Positions 56,060-64,000 of a stretch of 64,000 nt of DNA are shown here, piece by piece; the stretch's first letter is position 1, and the number at the start of each line of letters is the position of its first letter. A program made the position numbers and the translations under genes. The notes under the pieces are model-generated. The model did no database searches. It saw nothing but the letters and a program-made list of their open reading frames with translations, and had not been told where the DNA came from. Origin of the DNA: an uncultured Pseudomonadota bacterium (lineage in GTDB: Bacteria; Pseudomonadota; Gammaproteobacteria; CAJXQU01). The stretch is taken from contig CAJXQU010000001.1 of assembly GCA_913058255.1 (NCBI GenBank), positions 186,001 to 250,000 of the forward strand, in the 5' to 3' direction.

Positions 56060-56673
56060 AATTTGATCTCCTGTCCTTCTGACAAGTTCAGGCTATACCA
56101 TTGCAGTTCACATTCGGCGTTAATATTCGGTTTGTCAGGATCAGTTTCAAGACCTTTGTTGGTTTTGCTGAACCGACATTGTTTTATATTAAATAGACCA
56201 GTGGCATCTTTATTAAGTTCGCTGATTAGTTTTGCGAGATCAATTTCATGCAACAATCCTAAGCTTAACGTCATGTTTGTTGCGTAGAGATTATAGGCGC
56301 CTGTTGTTAACTCAAAATCTGGTTGATAGATTTTTCTTGAGTCAATTTGGTAACGCATTGCTGGTAGTTTGATGGCTTTTCCCGCAGATTCAAGTGTTTC
56401 TACCCAGTTGAGACGTTTTTCTGAGCCAATTATGCCGCGGTTGTAAAGTTCGATAAATCTGGGGTAATGATCTTTGATGATTCTTTCATCACCATCGACA
56501 GAGAGGTACTTTTGGCTGATGGCCCGAAAACCTCTTTGGTTTTGATCATATTCATTTTGCATTTGAGCACGAAAGAAGAAGCTTCCTGCCAGTAATATAC
56601 CGCTTAATAGTAGGCAGACTAAAAAGACAGAGATAGCACCTCTAATTATAGGCCATTCAACCTTATGTTTCAT
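56056..56673 (-). CDS. PilO/MshJ-like inner-membrane protein
   Basis: The 205-residue protein has a single N-terminal membrane helix (ISVFLVCLLLSGILLAGSFF), then a periplasmic coiled coil and a small alpha/beta domain, the layout of PilO/GspM/MshJ. Sequence identity to any one is not evident. Overlaps its neighbours on both sides (11 and 4 bases), as expected for a tight alignment-complex operon. Confidence 0.65.
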   Translation of the reverse strand: MKHKVEWPIIRGAISVFLVCLLLSGILLAGSFFFRAQMQNEYDQNQRGFRAISQKYLSVDGDERIIKDHYPRFIELYNRGIIGSEKRLNWVETLESAGKAIKLPAMRYQIDSRKIYQPDFELTTGAYNLYATNMTLSLGLLHEIDLAKLISELNKDATGLFNIKQCRFSKTNKGLETDPDKPNINAECELQWYSLNLSEGQEIKL

Positions 56674-58255
56674 TGGCCACTCCTAAGATTACGGTGACGG
56701 CAAATATCGCTTCACGGCGTTCATTTTCATCTGCAGCACCAGAAAGTTTTGATTCTGGACGGATATCGAGAGGCATGCTGTCGATCTTGACATGGTGTAC
56801 ATTGTCTTCGTCTTTTATGGTGTTAGCGAAACGTTTAACCATGCTAAGTGCTTTTCGGTAATTCCCATCAAATGGTGTCAGGTGCCCTTTTAGCGTTGCG
56901 ATTTGATAATATTGATAGTCACCTTTTTCGATACCTTGCTCATCTTCAATAAGACTGTTGGTTTCGTAGGGATGAGTGTTTGGGTCGGCATTGACGGTCC
57001 AATCGATACCGTCAATTTGTAGACTTGGATATCGGTTAAGGACTTTGCTGACGGTGCTCATCATCAAAAATGGCGTTGATTTGTGCTGGCCGAGCGTATC
57101 AATGATATCGATGGCACTTTTTATTTCAGCCGGTTCAACGACTGTCGGCGGAAGATTCTTTTTCGCTATTTCATAACGAGATTGATAATAGGATGCTTCT
57201 TGAGCTGTTTTAGTCGACTGATGCTTTAATGAGATCCCCGAAATAAAGTTATAGCCACCCCATGTTGTTCCCGCAAGCAGAGTGAGGATGCTGGCAGCAT
57301 ACAAGCCGACGCGCGCTTGATGCATGGAAAAGTAGTGGGTGTCATTCTTCGAGCCATAGTGATTTTGTGGCGTGTTGGAAAGGAGTGTATGTGCGAAGAG
57401 GTAGTCACTGAAAGGTGTGGTTAGCACGCCTTCCACGCCTATCTCACGGCTTAAGGTTGCAACATCGATGAGGTGATATCGGGTCAAGCTTGTATCTTTG
57501 ATCCTATTATTCAGATCAACCAGGACTTCACCGTGGGCGAGAATATAGATATCGAGAGGTTCTTCACGTGATAAAACCCGTAGATTTTTTAGATACTGAT
57601 AGAGTTTTTCTAGTTCTGCGAGAACGTATGAGGCATAGGGTGTTGTTCCGTATCTTGGCAACTTAGCAAGTCGGCTGACTTGCAGTTGTTGATCACGAAA
57701 GTAGGTTTGCCTAAGACCACTTGCACTGCCCATACTGACAAGTAGAACATTACTAGATTTTGCTTCTAGTGGCTTAAGCAAAGATTTACTCATGATCGGT
57801 AATGAATAAATACCCGCCAGAGGCACTTTATTTTGTTCTAATAATTTGATCCAGGGCGTGATCGCATCGGGTTTTGTTAAAGCTGTTAATAAAACCTTAT
57901 CATCTCTTCGCCCCTCTTTTTGCCGACCTTGAAGCATATGATAGGCATAGGGAGAATTGCGAAAATTGCGATTAGACTTTCTTTCTAAAACACTTTTTCG
58001 ATCGGATCCTGTGACGTGCGGAATCGTGTCTTGTCTGAACTCTTCTTCGACCACATCGACTAAGACGTAAGTCGTGAGTAGTGGTGTTTCCTGCAAATAT
58101 CGAGCAAAGTGAAAGCGTCCTGTTTCATCAGCATCAAACTGAAAAGAGTCTGTGATATCATTATTTTGCCAATGATAAACAGTCACGGCATCCGCAGACA
58201 GACAGACAGCCCGCTTGGGGCCACGATTAAATTTTGATCTTAGCAATGAGATCAT
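56663..58255 (-). CDS. PilM/PilN-like (MshI/GspL-type) assembly protein
   Basis: The 530-residue protein starts with an actin-like cytoplasmic part of about 310 residues (AVCLSADAVTVYHW, VLLVSMGSASGLRQTYF, ASYVLAELEKLYQYL). One membrane helix at about 316-338 and a periplasmic ferredoxin-like part follow. That is a PilM-PilN fusion, as in GspL. The gene overlaps the GspF-like gene by 29 bases. The family is inferred from layout and context. Confidence 0.65.
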   Translation of the reverse strand: MISLLRSKFNRGPKRAVCLSADAVTVYHWQNNDITDSFQFDADETGRFHFARYLQETPLLTTYVLVDVVEEEFRQDTIPHVTGSDRKSVLERKSNRNFRNSPYAYHMLQGRQKEGRRDDKVLLTALTKPDAITPWIKLLEQNKVPLAGIYSLPIMSKSLLKPLEAKSSNVLLVSMGSASGLRQTYFRDQQLQVSRLAKLPRYGTTPYASYVLAELEKLYQYLKNLRVLSREEPLDIYILAHGEVLVDLNNRIKDTSLTRYHLIDVATLSREIGVEGVLTTPFSDYLFAHTLLSNTPQNHYGSKNDTHYFSMHQARVGLYAASILTLLAGTTWGGYNFISGISLKHQSTKTAQEASYYQSRYEIAKKNLPPTVVEPAEIKSAIDIIDTLGQHKSTPFLMMSTVSKVLNRYPSLQIDGIDWTVNADPNTHPYETNSLIEDEQGIEKGDYQYYQIATLKGHLTPFDGNYRKALSMVKRFANTIKDEDNVHHVKIDSMPLDIRPESKLSGAADENERREAIFAVTVILGVANET

Positions 58256-59435
58256 AGATTGGTCCTAACACAGAAAACATTATCCAGCCGATCAGCAAGC
58301 CGATAAAAACGGTTAAGGCTGGTCCTATCATTTGTTGTAACTGTTCGACAGATTCTTTGACTTCCCTGTTGTAGAAATAGCTGACGTTTTGCAGAGACTT
58401 TTCCAGTGTCCCTGTATTCTCCCCGACTCGCAACATGCGAAGTACAAGCGGTGGAAATAATTTGGTTTTTTCAAAAGCACTGCTGATCCCTTCGCCTTCC
58501 CCGATCAGCCTGCCAGCATCATTGATTGCTTTTGCTACGGCAGTGTTACCAACAATCTTTTCACCCGACTTTACACAATCCATCACGGTGATGCCTGATG
58601 CATACATAATCGCGAAATAATTTGTGAATCGCGTCATGATCATTTTTTTTAGGATAGGGCCGTAGACAGGAATTTTTAATTTAAGCCCATCAATCCAGCG
58701 TCTAAAATCAAGGTTCTTATTCATCCCAAAGGTTACACCTATAATGATAAGTATAGGAAGTAGGATAATGACATACCAAAATTGATTAAAAAAGTTGGAG
58801 AATGAGATTAGCACGCGCGTGTGTAGCGGTAACTCTTCGCCCATTGTCTGCATGAACTGTACTAGCTGCGGAACAAGGTACATCATCAAAAAGAACATAA
58901 CAGCAATAATGATGATGAAAACAAAAATGGGATAGGTAAATATTTTTTTTGTATTGGCGACCTGCTCATCCTGCCATTTTAGATTCTCTGTTATGTGTTC
59001 AAGAACCTTAACTAATTCCCCGCTTTCTTCGCCAGCACTGATCAGATTAATAAAAATTTCGCTAAACTCATTCGGAAAATCACTCATTGCTTCAGAGAGA
59101 CTTCTACCGCCACCGATCGTTTCTATCATGGCACTCATTACTTCTTTTAGGCGAGGAGTTTCAACACTATCACGTAGATCACCCAAGGCTTCTAAGATCG
59201 GTACTCCTGCTCTGAGAAGTTGCTCTAGGTGAAAGCAAAAAGTGATCAGATCGGTACGCTTTATTCCTTGCCTTGTGAAAGAGTTACTTCTGACTTTTTG
59301 GACTTGTTTATGAGAAATGAGATCAAGCTCGAGACGACTCAAACGAACTTCTAAGTCTCCTGGGTTCATCGCATCACAACGGCCGTGGATGAACTTCCCT
59401 GCCTTATTGATCGCCTTATATTTAAATAGCTCCAT
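58227..59435 (-). CDS. GspF/MshG-type inner-membrane platform protein
   Basis: The 402-residue polytopic protein of the GspF family has two T2SSF domains (FCFHLEQLLRAGVPILEAL; TNYFAIMYASGITVMDCVKSG) and three membrane helices (about 170-190, 220-240, 370-395). It is the platform on which the ATPase acts to polymerise pilins. Confidence 0.93.
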   Translation of the reverse strand: MELFKYKAINKAGKFIHGRCDAMNPGDLEVRLSRLELDLISHKQVQKVRSNSFTRQGIKRTDLITFCFHLEQLLRAGVPILEALGDLRDSVETPRLKEVMSAMIETIGGGRSLSEAMSDFPNEFSEIFINLISAGEESGELVKVLEHITENLKWQDEQVANTKKIFTYPIFVFIIIIAVMFFLMMYLVPQLVQFMQTMGEELPLHTRVLISFSNFFNQFWYVIILLPILIIIGVTFGMNKNLDFRRWIDGLKLKIPVYGPILKKMIMTRFTNYFAIMYASGITVMDCVKSGEKIVGNTAVAKAINDAGRLIGEGEGISSAFEKTKLFPPLVLRMLRVGENTGTLEKSLQNVSYFYNREVKESVEQLQQMIGPALTVFIGLLIGWIMFSVLGPIYDLIAKIKI

Positions 59436-59440
59436 CAGCT

Positions 59441-61147
59441 TTAATCTATGCGCTCAGTTAAGTCGATCACACGTGAAATTTCATCTAGGCTTGTAATGCC
59501 TTCAAGAATTTTTCGTATTCCCATATCAGCTAACGTTTTAAACCCTTTGGAGTTGGCTGTCTCGTTGAGTGCTTTTAGAGTGGCTCCCGCTGCGATCAAT
59601 TCGTCTATTTCTTGGTCAAACTTGAGGATCTCCATTATCGCGAGTCGTCCCGAATATCCTTGGTGATCACAGTGTTCACAGCCTTTTGCACGATACACTT
59701 GAAAAGGTTGGTTGCTCGCTTTTATACCCAGCAAACGACGTTCAATTTCGGCTGGATCATAGGGTTCTTTACAGTAATTACAAAGTCTTCTCACCAGCCT
59801 TTGTGCCAATATGCCGATGATATTTCCGGCCATAATTTCCGGACGTATGCCGATATCGAGTAGTCGAGGGATGGCACCCATCGATGAGTTTGTGTGTAAG
59901 GTTGTATAAACTTGATGACCTGTCATCGCGGCACGAAAAGCCATGGTAGCAGTGTCTTCATCACGGACTTCACCTACTAGAATAATATCCGGATCTTGGC
60001 GTAAGATTGAGCGTATACCGCTGGCAAAGTCGAGTCGAACTGCCTCGTTGACGGAAGTTTGTCGGATCATGTTTAAAGGATACTCAACAGGATCTTCTAA
60101 GGTCATAATGTTTACTGACTCGGTGTTTAAATGCGTCAGTAAAGAATATAAGGTTGTAGTTTTTCCGCTGCCGGTGGGGCCGGTAACCAGTACGATGCCA
60201 TTCGGGCGGGCGATCATGATTTTTAGCAGACCTAAAACATCTTCATCAAGGCCTAATCCTTCGAGTGGCACTAGGCCTTTAACGCGATCAAGAATACGAA
60301 GAACGATGTTCTCGCCATGCACTGTCGGAATAGTTGAAACACGAAAATCGATGGGGGAACCTGAAAAAGAGAGTGTGATCCGTCCATCTTGGGGCTTCCG
60401 GGTTTCGGCAATGTCCAGTCCAGCCATAACTTTTAACCGAACGGCAATTGCCGACCAGTAATTTCTATGGAGACTTCTGACTTGCCTTAAGACGCCATCA
60501 ATTCGATATCGAAATCTTAAAAATCCTTCTTCTGGTTCAAAATGGATATCAGACGCATCGCGCTTAACCGCATCAGAGAGTAAGGCATTTACTAGACGAA
60601 CAACGGGTTGGCTGTATTCGTCGGTATCACCTTCGAGACTATCGTAATCTATCTCACCTGTTTCTATCTCTTGAAGAATGCCATCAACGGATAATTCAAA
60701 GCCATAAAATTGATCAATCGCTTTATGAATTTCTGCTTCGCCAGCAAGAGAGGCTGAAATTTCAACATCGCCACCCATCAGCGCATTGATCTGATCGATA
60801 GCTAAAACATTAAAGGTATCGGCCATTGCCACGGTAAGACGATTACGGTTTTTATCGTAAGTGAGTGGTAGCAAGCGATAGCGTCGAGCGAGCTCTTTGG
60901 GAATTCTTTTAATTGCTTCACTATCAGGGACTACAGTAGTGAGATCGGTACTTTTCTGTCCTAGAGCTCCACCGAGAACATCACGAATAATAGCTTCTGT
61001 CGCAAAACCTAAACGAACAAGAATTCGTCCGAGGTGCTCGTTGTGTTTTTTCTGCTCGATAAGCGCGATGCGGATTTGATCATTACTGACCACACCGTTT
61101 TTGATCAGTAACTCGCCTATACGTAGCGGATTATTCTCGGAGTTCAT
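59441..61147 (-). CDS. MshE/GspE-type pilus assembly ATPase with MshEN domain
   Basis: Hexameric ATPase that powers pilus extension. In the 568-residue protein the first 60 residues form an MshEN c-di-GMP-binding domain: R9, G11, L14 and Q32 of motif one and LGxxL (39-43) of motif two are present. Next come Walker A GPTGSGKTTTLYS (about 325), Asp box, Walker B ILVGEVRDEDT and a tetracysteine zinc site (CNYCKEPYDP with CEHCDHQGYSGR). The c-di-GMP motif implies control of the pilus by this second messenger. Confidence 0.93.
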   Translation of the reverse strand: MNSENNPLRIGELLIKNGVVSNDQIRIALIEQKKHNEHLGRILVRLGFATEAIIRDVLGGALGQKSTDLTTVVPDSEAIKRIPKELARRYRLLPLTYDKNRNRLTVAMADTFNVLAIDQINALMGGDVEISASLAGEAEIHKAIDQFYGFELSVDGILQEIETGEIDYDSLEGDTDEYSQPVVRLVNALLSDAVKRDASDIHFEPEEGFLRFRYRIDGVLRQVRSLHRNYWSAIAVRLKVMAGLDIAETRKPQDGRITLSFSGSPIDFRVSTIPTVHGENIVLRILDRVKGLVPLEGLGLDEDVLGLLKIMIARPNGIVLVTGPTGSGKTTTLYSLLTHLNTESVNIMTLEDPVEYPLNMIRQTSVNEAVRLDFASGIRSILRQDPDIILVGEVRDEDTATMAFRAAMTGHQVYTTLHTNSSMGAIPRLLDIGIRPEIMAGNIIGILAQRLVRRLCNYCKEPYDPAEIERRLLGIKASNQPFQVYRAKGCEHCDHQGYSGRLAIMEILKFDQEIDELIAAGATLKALNETANSKGFKTLADMGIRKILEGITSLDEISRVIDLTERID

Positions 61148-61182
61148 AACCTTTATTCAGCCTCTAATTATGCTTTGGGCTG

Positions 61183-63099
61183 TTAATTTTTTACGATGCC
61201 AGAAAGTTTCTGGATCCGAGCAAGTACTTGGGATGTGTTGAAACTGACTTGATGATTGTCAGCAAGTTTTAATGCTGTGCGATAATAGGAAAGCGCGGAT
61301 TTAGCTTGCCCCATTTGGTCAAGACTGACCGCTAGGTTATAGGCGTAGTCGCCATTATTTTTATCGGCGCTATAGGCATCAAAAAATGCTTGTTGCGCTT
61401 CTGGCCATCTTGTTTGTCCAGCGTAAAAGCTGCCCAAGCTGAAATGAACTTGAGGTGAACTTGGGTTCTGATCAAGCGACATTTTCAACTGGCTTTCGTT
61501 CGTATGCCCAGAAGTGTTTCCTTTCAGGTTAAACAGAGCAGCATTGACGACTTGATCTTGCGGATTTTGCTGCAATAAATAGTGATAGTTTCGATAGGCT
61601 GTTTCATGGTTTCCTTCCATGACGGCAATGGCTGCAATGCCTAGCCGTGCATCACGACTATCAGGCCTTCGGCTTAAAACTCTTCGGTAAGCTGATTTTG
61701 CTGTGATGAAATCACCTGCCTGATAGGCTTGGTAAGCGGTATCTAAATCAGAACGGCTAGCGCTTCGAGAGCGCCCTTTTGTGATTTTAATCGCACTTTT
61801 CGGAACATGAAGCCCCTCAGAAAAATCTGCTGCAGACATTACTTCAATAGGCTGATTACTTGTAAAGACAGGTTCGTTTCGACGATAACTCTCTTTTGAC
61901 GTTTTCGTCTGATATTCACGAGCATTACGAATAATCGTTTCTTCAAGTTCCGCAATTTTACGTGTTTGATACTCAGAGAGGTCGGCTGTATTGTTTGTTT
62001 GCGTGGTGAGCCTTGGTTTGGCCGAAGTCGTTTGTTGTAGAGTAGGCTGTATTGTTATCGGCGACACAGTTCTTGAGTTAATGACGATAGGCTCTTCATT
62101 CAGTGCTATCGTTGCCCCCCGCTGTGGTACAGCTTCAATCCTTGTGTTATCTGATTCTGCGGCGGGAGCTTCCTGTAAAGGTTCTGCTGACTGTGGGTTT
62201 GGTTTCACAGAAGGAAGTTCTTTAACGATTTCTGCGAGTACAGCATCTTCGATTTCTACGGTTGCGGTCGTTGTTTCTTTAACATTATTAACTTTTATGG
62301 TTTTAGTCGGCTGCTTGGTATTTGCCTCAACCACATGATCAACGCTTGCGATATTTGTTGGCATAAGGATGACTTTTGGTGTTACAGAAGAGTAGTAAAG
62401 TGCTACGGAACCAAGCCCAATACCGAGTGCTAAGGTACCAAACATCGCGTATTTACCTAAGCCAGTCGACATGGGGCGACTCTGCCCAGCAGTAAAAATA
62501 GTATGGGCTGTGACGTGTGTTGCAGAAGTATCTAGAGGAGAAGTACTGGTGATAGAGTGCTCAGTAATATCCGGCGGTGCAGCATTGACACTATTTTGAT
62601 CGAGGGTGATGGATTGCGATGCCTCGAAATAGTCTTTTAAAGAAGATTGGATCGCTCGCTCAGAAGGAAGCGTTGTATCGTGATCAAGATCTGACTTATG
62701 TATCCCTATTTCAGATTGCAACGTGAGGTCAGGCTCAATATCTTGAATAGCGTCAGAAAAATCTTCATCCGTAGGCATCGGTTCGATTAACGTTACGTCA
62801 TCATCGATATTGGAATGATCCGGTTCTTTGTCTCCTTCAATGTCAGCGTCTGATAGTTTTTTTGTTATTGGTTCGAGCTCTATTTCATCAGAATCAAATG
62901 TCCAACTTTCGTCATTTGGATCAACTAACTCTTCTGCAGAGTCTAAATCTGCAGTCAAAAAGGTTTCCGATGGTGACACAATGAGAGCATCATCAGGAAG
63001 AGCTACTTGCTCAGGAAAGTTTGCCACACTTTCGCCAGAGGAGTTTACACGACTCTTTTCTTTCTCGGCCTTTTTAAGCGCATCCATTAAGAGACTCAT
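61183..63099 (-). CDS. MshN-like TPR protein
   Basis: The 638-residue protein starts MSLLMDALKKAEKEK, typical of MshN/GspB-type pilus proteins. It has an acidic disordered region, a membrane helix at about 217-238, then a long linker and TPR repeats (about 440-635, for example YQAYQAGDFITAKSAYRRVL and YAYNLAVSLDQMGQAKSALSYY). It probably scaffolds the secretin or assembly complex. Position between secretin and MshE-like gene agrees with the MSHA operon. Confidence 0.85.
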   Translation of the reverse strand: MSLLMDALKKAEKEKSRVNSSGESVANFPEQVALPDDALIVSPSETFLTADLDSAEELVDPNDESWTFDSDEIELEPITKKLSDADIEGDKEPDHSNIDDDVTLIEPMPTDEDFSDAIQDIEPDLTLQSEIGIHKSDLDHDTTLPSERAIQSSLKDYFEASQSITLDQNSVNAAPPDITEHSITSTSPLDTSATHVTAHTIFTAGQSRPMSTGLGKYAMFGTLALGIGLGSVALYYSSVTPKVILMPTNIASVDHVVEANTKQPTKTIKVNNVKETTTATVEIEDAVLAEIVKELPSVKPNPQSAEPLQEAPAAESDNTRIEAVPQRGATIALNEEPIVINSRTVSPITIQPTLQQTTSAKPRLTTQTNNTADLSEYQTRKIAELEETIIRNAREYQTKTSKESYRRNEPVFTSNQPIEVMSAADFSEGLHVPKSAIKITKGRSRSASRSDLDTAYQAYQAGDFITAKSAYRRVLSRRPDSRDARLGIAAIAVMEGNHETAYRNYHYLLQQNPQDQVVNAALFNLKGNTSGHTNESQLKMSLDQNPSSPQVHFSLGSFYAGQTRWPEAQQAFFDAYSADKNNGDYAYNLAVSLDQMGQAKSALSYYRTALKLADNHQVSFNTSQVLARIQKLSGIVKN

Positions 63100-63111
63100 A
63101 ATATCTGTTCT

Positions 63112-64000
63112 CTATCTGAGAATGGGCGTAGGATTTGAAACATGATTCTGCAAATAAGGTTGATACTGTTTCAAATCGCCGGTTAGGCTAGCATTTTTGA
63201 TCACGACAGGTCTTAGGAAGATGATCAGTTCAGATTTTTTGTTGGCAAAATCTCTTTGTTTGAAAGCATTTCCAACGCCAGCGAGATCACTTAGGCCAGG
63301 GACACCATCTGTGTTTCTAGAATAGTCATCTTGCATCAGGCCTCCAAGCACAGCGACCTGTCCACTATTTACTTTCAAGATGGATTCCATTTCACGAACA
63401 GCGATAACAGGAACCAGACTTTCAATACTAGAAATCGTGGTGCCGTTTGTTGAGGCTGCATTTGCTTGAGCAATGAGTATTTTCGGTGCCGGATCTGCAA
63501 CACGATCAACAACTCGAGATATTGTTGGACGCACATTTAGTGTAACGGCCATATTTTCATTAATTTGTGGTGTAACGGACATGACTAAACCGATTGGAAC
63601 GGTATGAACCTCAGACTCCACTGCGAGCAAGTTTTGTGCATTCGTACCCGAAGACTGGCTTATTTGAGCATCGATCGTGAAATAAACTTCATTTTTCACA
63701 ACTTTGAGAACAGCCGTTTGATTGTTCAATGTCATGAGCTTCGGACTAGACAGGACTTTCGTATCACCAAACGTTTTGAGTAGCTTTAGTGTTGTTCGAA
63801 AGTCGGGAGTCGTACCATTTTCGCTTTGAAGTGTTGCTTGAAAAAAGCTTGTAGCTAAACCTGTAGCACTGGGCAGTAATGTCTGGTTTAGTTGCAGAAT
63901 ATCATTGCCTCCAACTAGGGCACTCCAGTCGATACCAGACTGAAAGCGATCACTGAGAGTCACTTCAACAATCGTCGCTTCGATCAAAACCTGACGTTGA
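63112..64000 (-). CDS. MshL/PilQ-type secretin, 5' end outside window
   Basis: Outer-membrane channel for the pilus. About 296 C-terminal residues are visible. At the window edge the frame reads QRQVLIEATIVEV, the conserved secretin start, so the gene continues beyond base 64000 and the TTG at 63987 is not the real start. VLSSPKLMTLNNQTA, IAVREMESILKVNSGQVAVLGG and KSELIIFLRPVVIK match secretin domain motifs. First visible gene of the operon. Confidence 0.93.
   Translation of the reverse strand, partial: QRQVLIEATIVEVTLSDRFQSGIDWSALVGGNDILQLNQTLLPSATGLATSFFQATLQSENGTTPDFRTTLKLLKTFGDTKVLSSPKLMTLNNQTAVLKVVKNEVYFTIDAQISQSSGTNAQNLLAVESEVHTVPIGLVMSVTPQINENMAVTLNVRPTISRVVDRVADPAPKILIAQANAASTNGTTISSIESLVPVIAVREMESILKVNSGQVAVLGGLMQDDYSRNTDGVPGLSDLAGVGNAFKQRDFANKKSELIIFLRPVVIKNASLTGDLKQYQPYLQNHVSNPTPILR

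Overview
The window looks like ordinary chromosome of a free-living gammaproteobacterium of moderate to low G+C. The main clues are the block miaB - phoH/ybeZ - ybeY - corC/ybeX - lnt with a ybeL-type gene next to it, an Rsd/AlgQ anti-sigma factor gene, hemF, SthA and MSHA/type IV pilus genes. The species cannot be fixed from sequence alone. No rRNA, tRNA, CRISPR array, prophage or intact insertion sequence was seen. Most of the 64 kb is core housekeeping.

Layout. 1-8.2 kb: a minus-strand group (deoxynucleoside kinase, folK, pcnB), then a plus-strand run (hemB, proA, nadD, rsfS, rlmH, maf) and a pair that looks sensory: a soluble protein with a degenerate chemoreceptor-tip sequence, followed by a diiron ODP-type metallo-beta-lactamase-fold protein. 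8.2-11 kb: soluble pyrophosphatase (ppa) divergent from a membrane ion-pumping pyrophosphatase (hppA). 11-16.6 kb: rsmE, bioA, a TerB-like gene, rsd with a hairpin-rich leader, a membrane-anchored Ser/Thr kinase and a DUF4124 protein. 16.7-22.8 kb: an AddB-like/AddA-like helicase-nuclease pair for double-strand-break repair. 22.8-28.1 kb: a GFA-family enzyme, a TetR-regulated glutathione transferase, sthA and a REC-GGDEF-EAL protein.

28.6-35 kb is the most accessory-looking part. It holds a TlpA-like thioredoxin, a lone PHA synthase with a PhaR-type operator candidate, and a TonB-dependent receptor that overlaps a secreted Asp-box beta-propeller rich in Cys and His, probably for uptake of an unknown (perhaps metal-linked) substrate. 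35-38.6 kb: a DUF2520 dehydrogenase-like gene, an ABC exporter and an EamA transporter. Upstream of the EamA gene is a strong candidate for a new small RNA of about 160 nt, with promoter, U-rich terminator and an upstream palindrome.

38.9-51.7 kb returns to housekeeping: ybeL-like, lnt, corC, ybeY, phoH, miaB, mgtE, hisH, hisB, hemF, tatD, dtd and typA. 51.8-64 kb is one long minus-strand operon for an MSHA-like type IV pilus or pseudopilus machine. In transcription order it runs secretin (cut by the window edge), MshN-like TPR protein, MshE-type ATPase with a c-di-GMP-binding MshEN domain, GspF/MshG platform, PilM/PilN-like, PilO-like and PilP/MshK-like proteins, a 977-residue giant minor-pilin-like protein with internal repeats, and a smaller pseudopilin. 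The c-di-GMP phosphodiesterase at 26.3 kb and the MshEN ATPase could belong to one surface-attachment circuit, but that link is inference.

The strongest leads for something undescribed are the giant repeat-bearing pilin, the ODP plus chemoreceptor-tip pair, the small RNA at about 38.65-38.81 kb, the TonB/propeller pair, the mutually exclusive hairpins before rsd, and a perfect 14-bp hairpin spanning the hemF stop codon.
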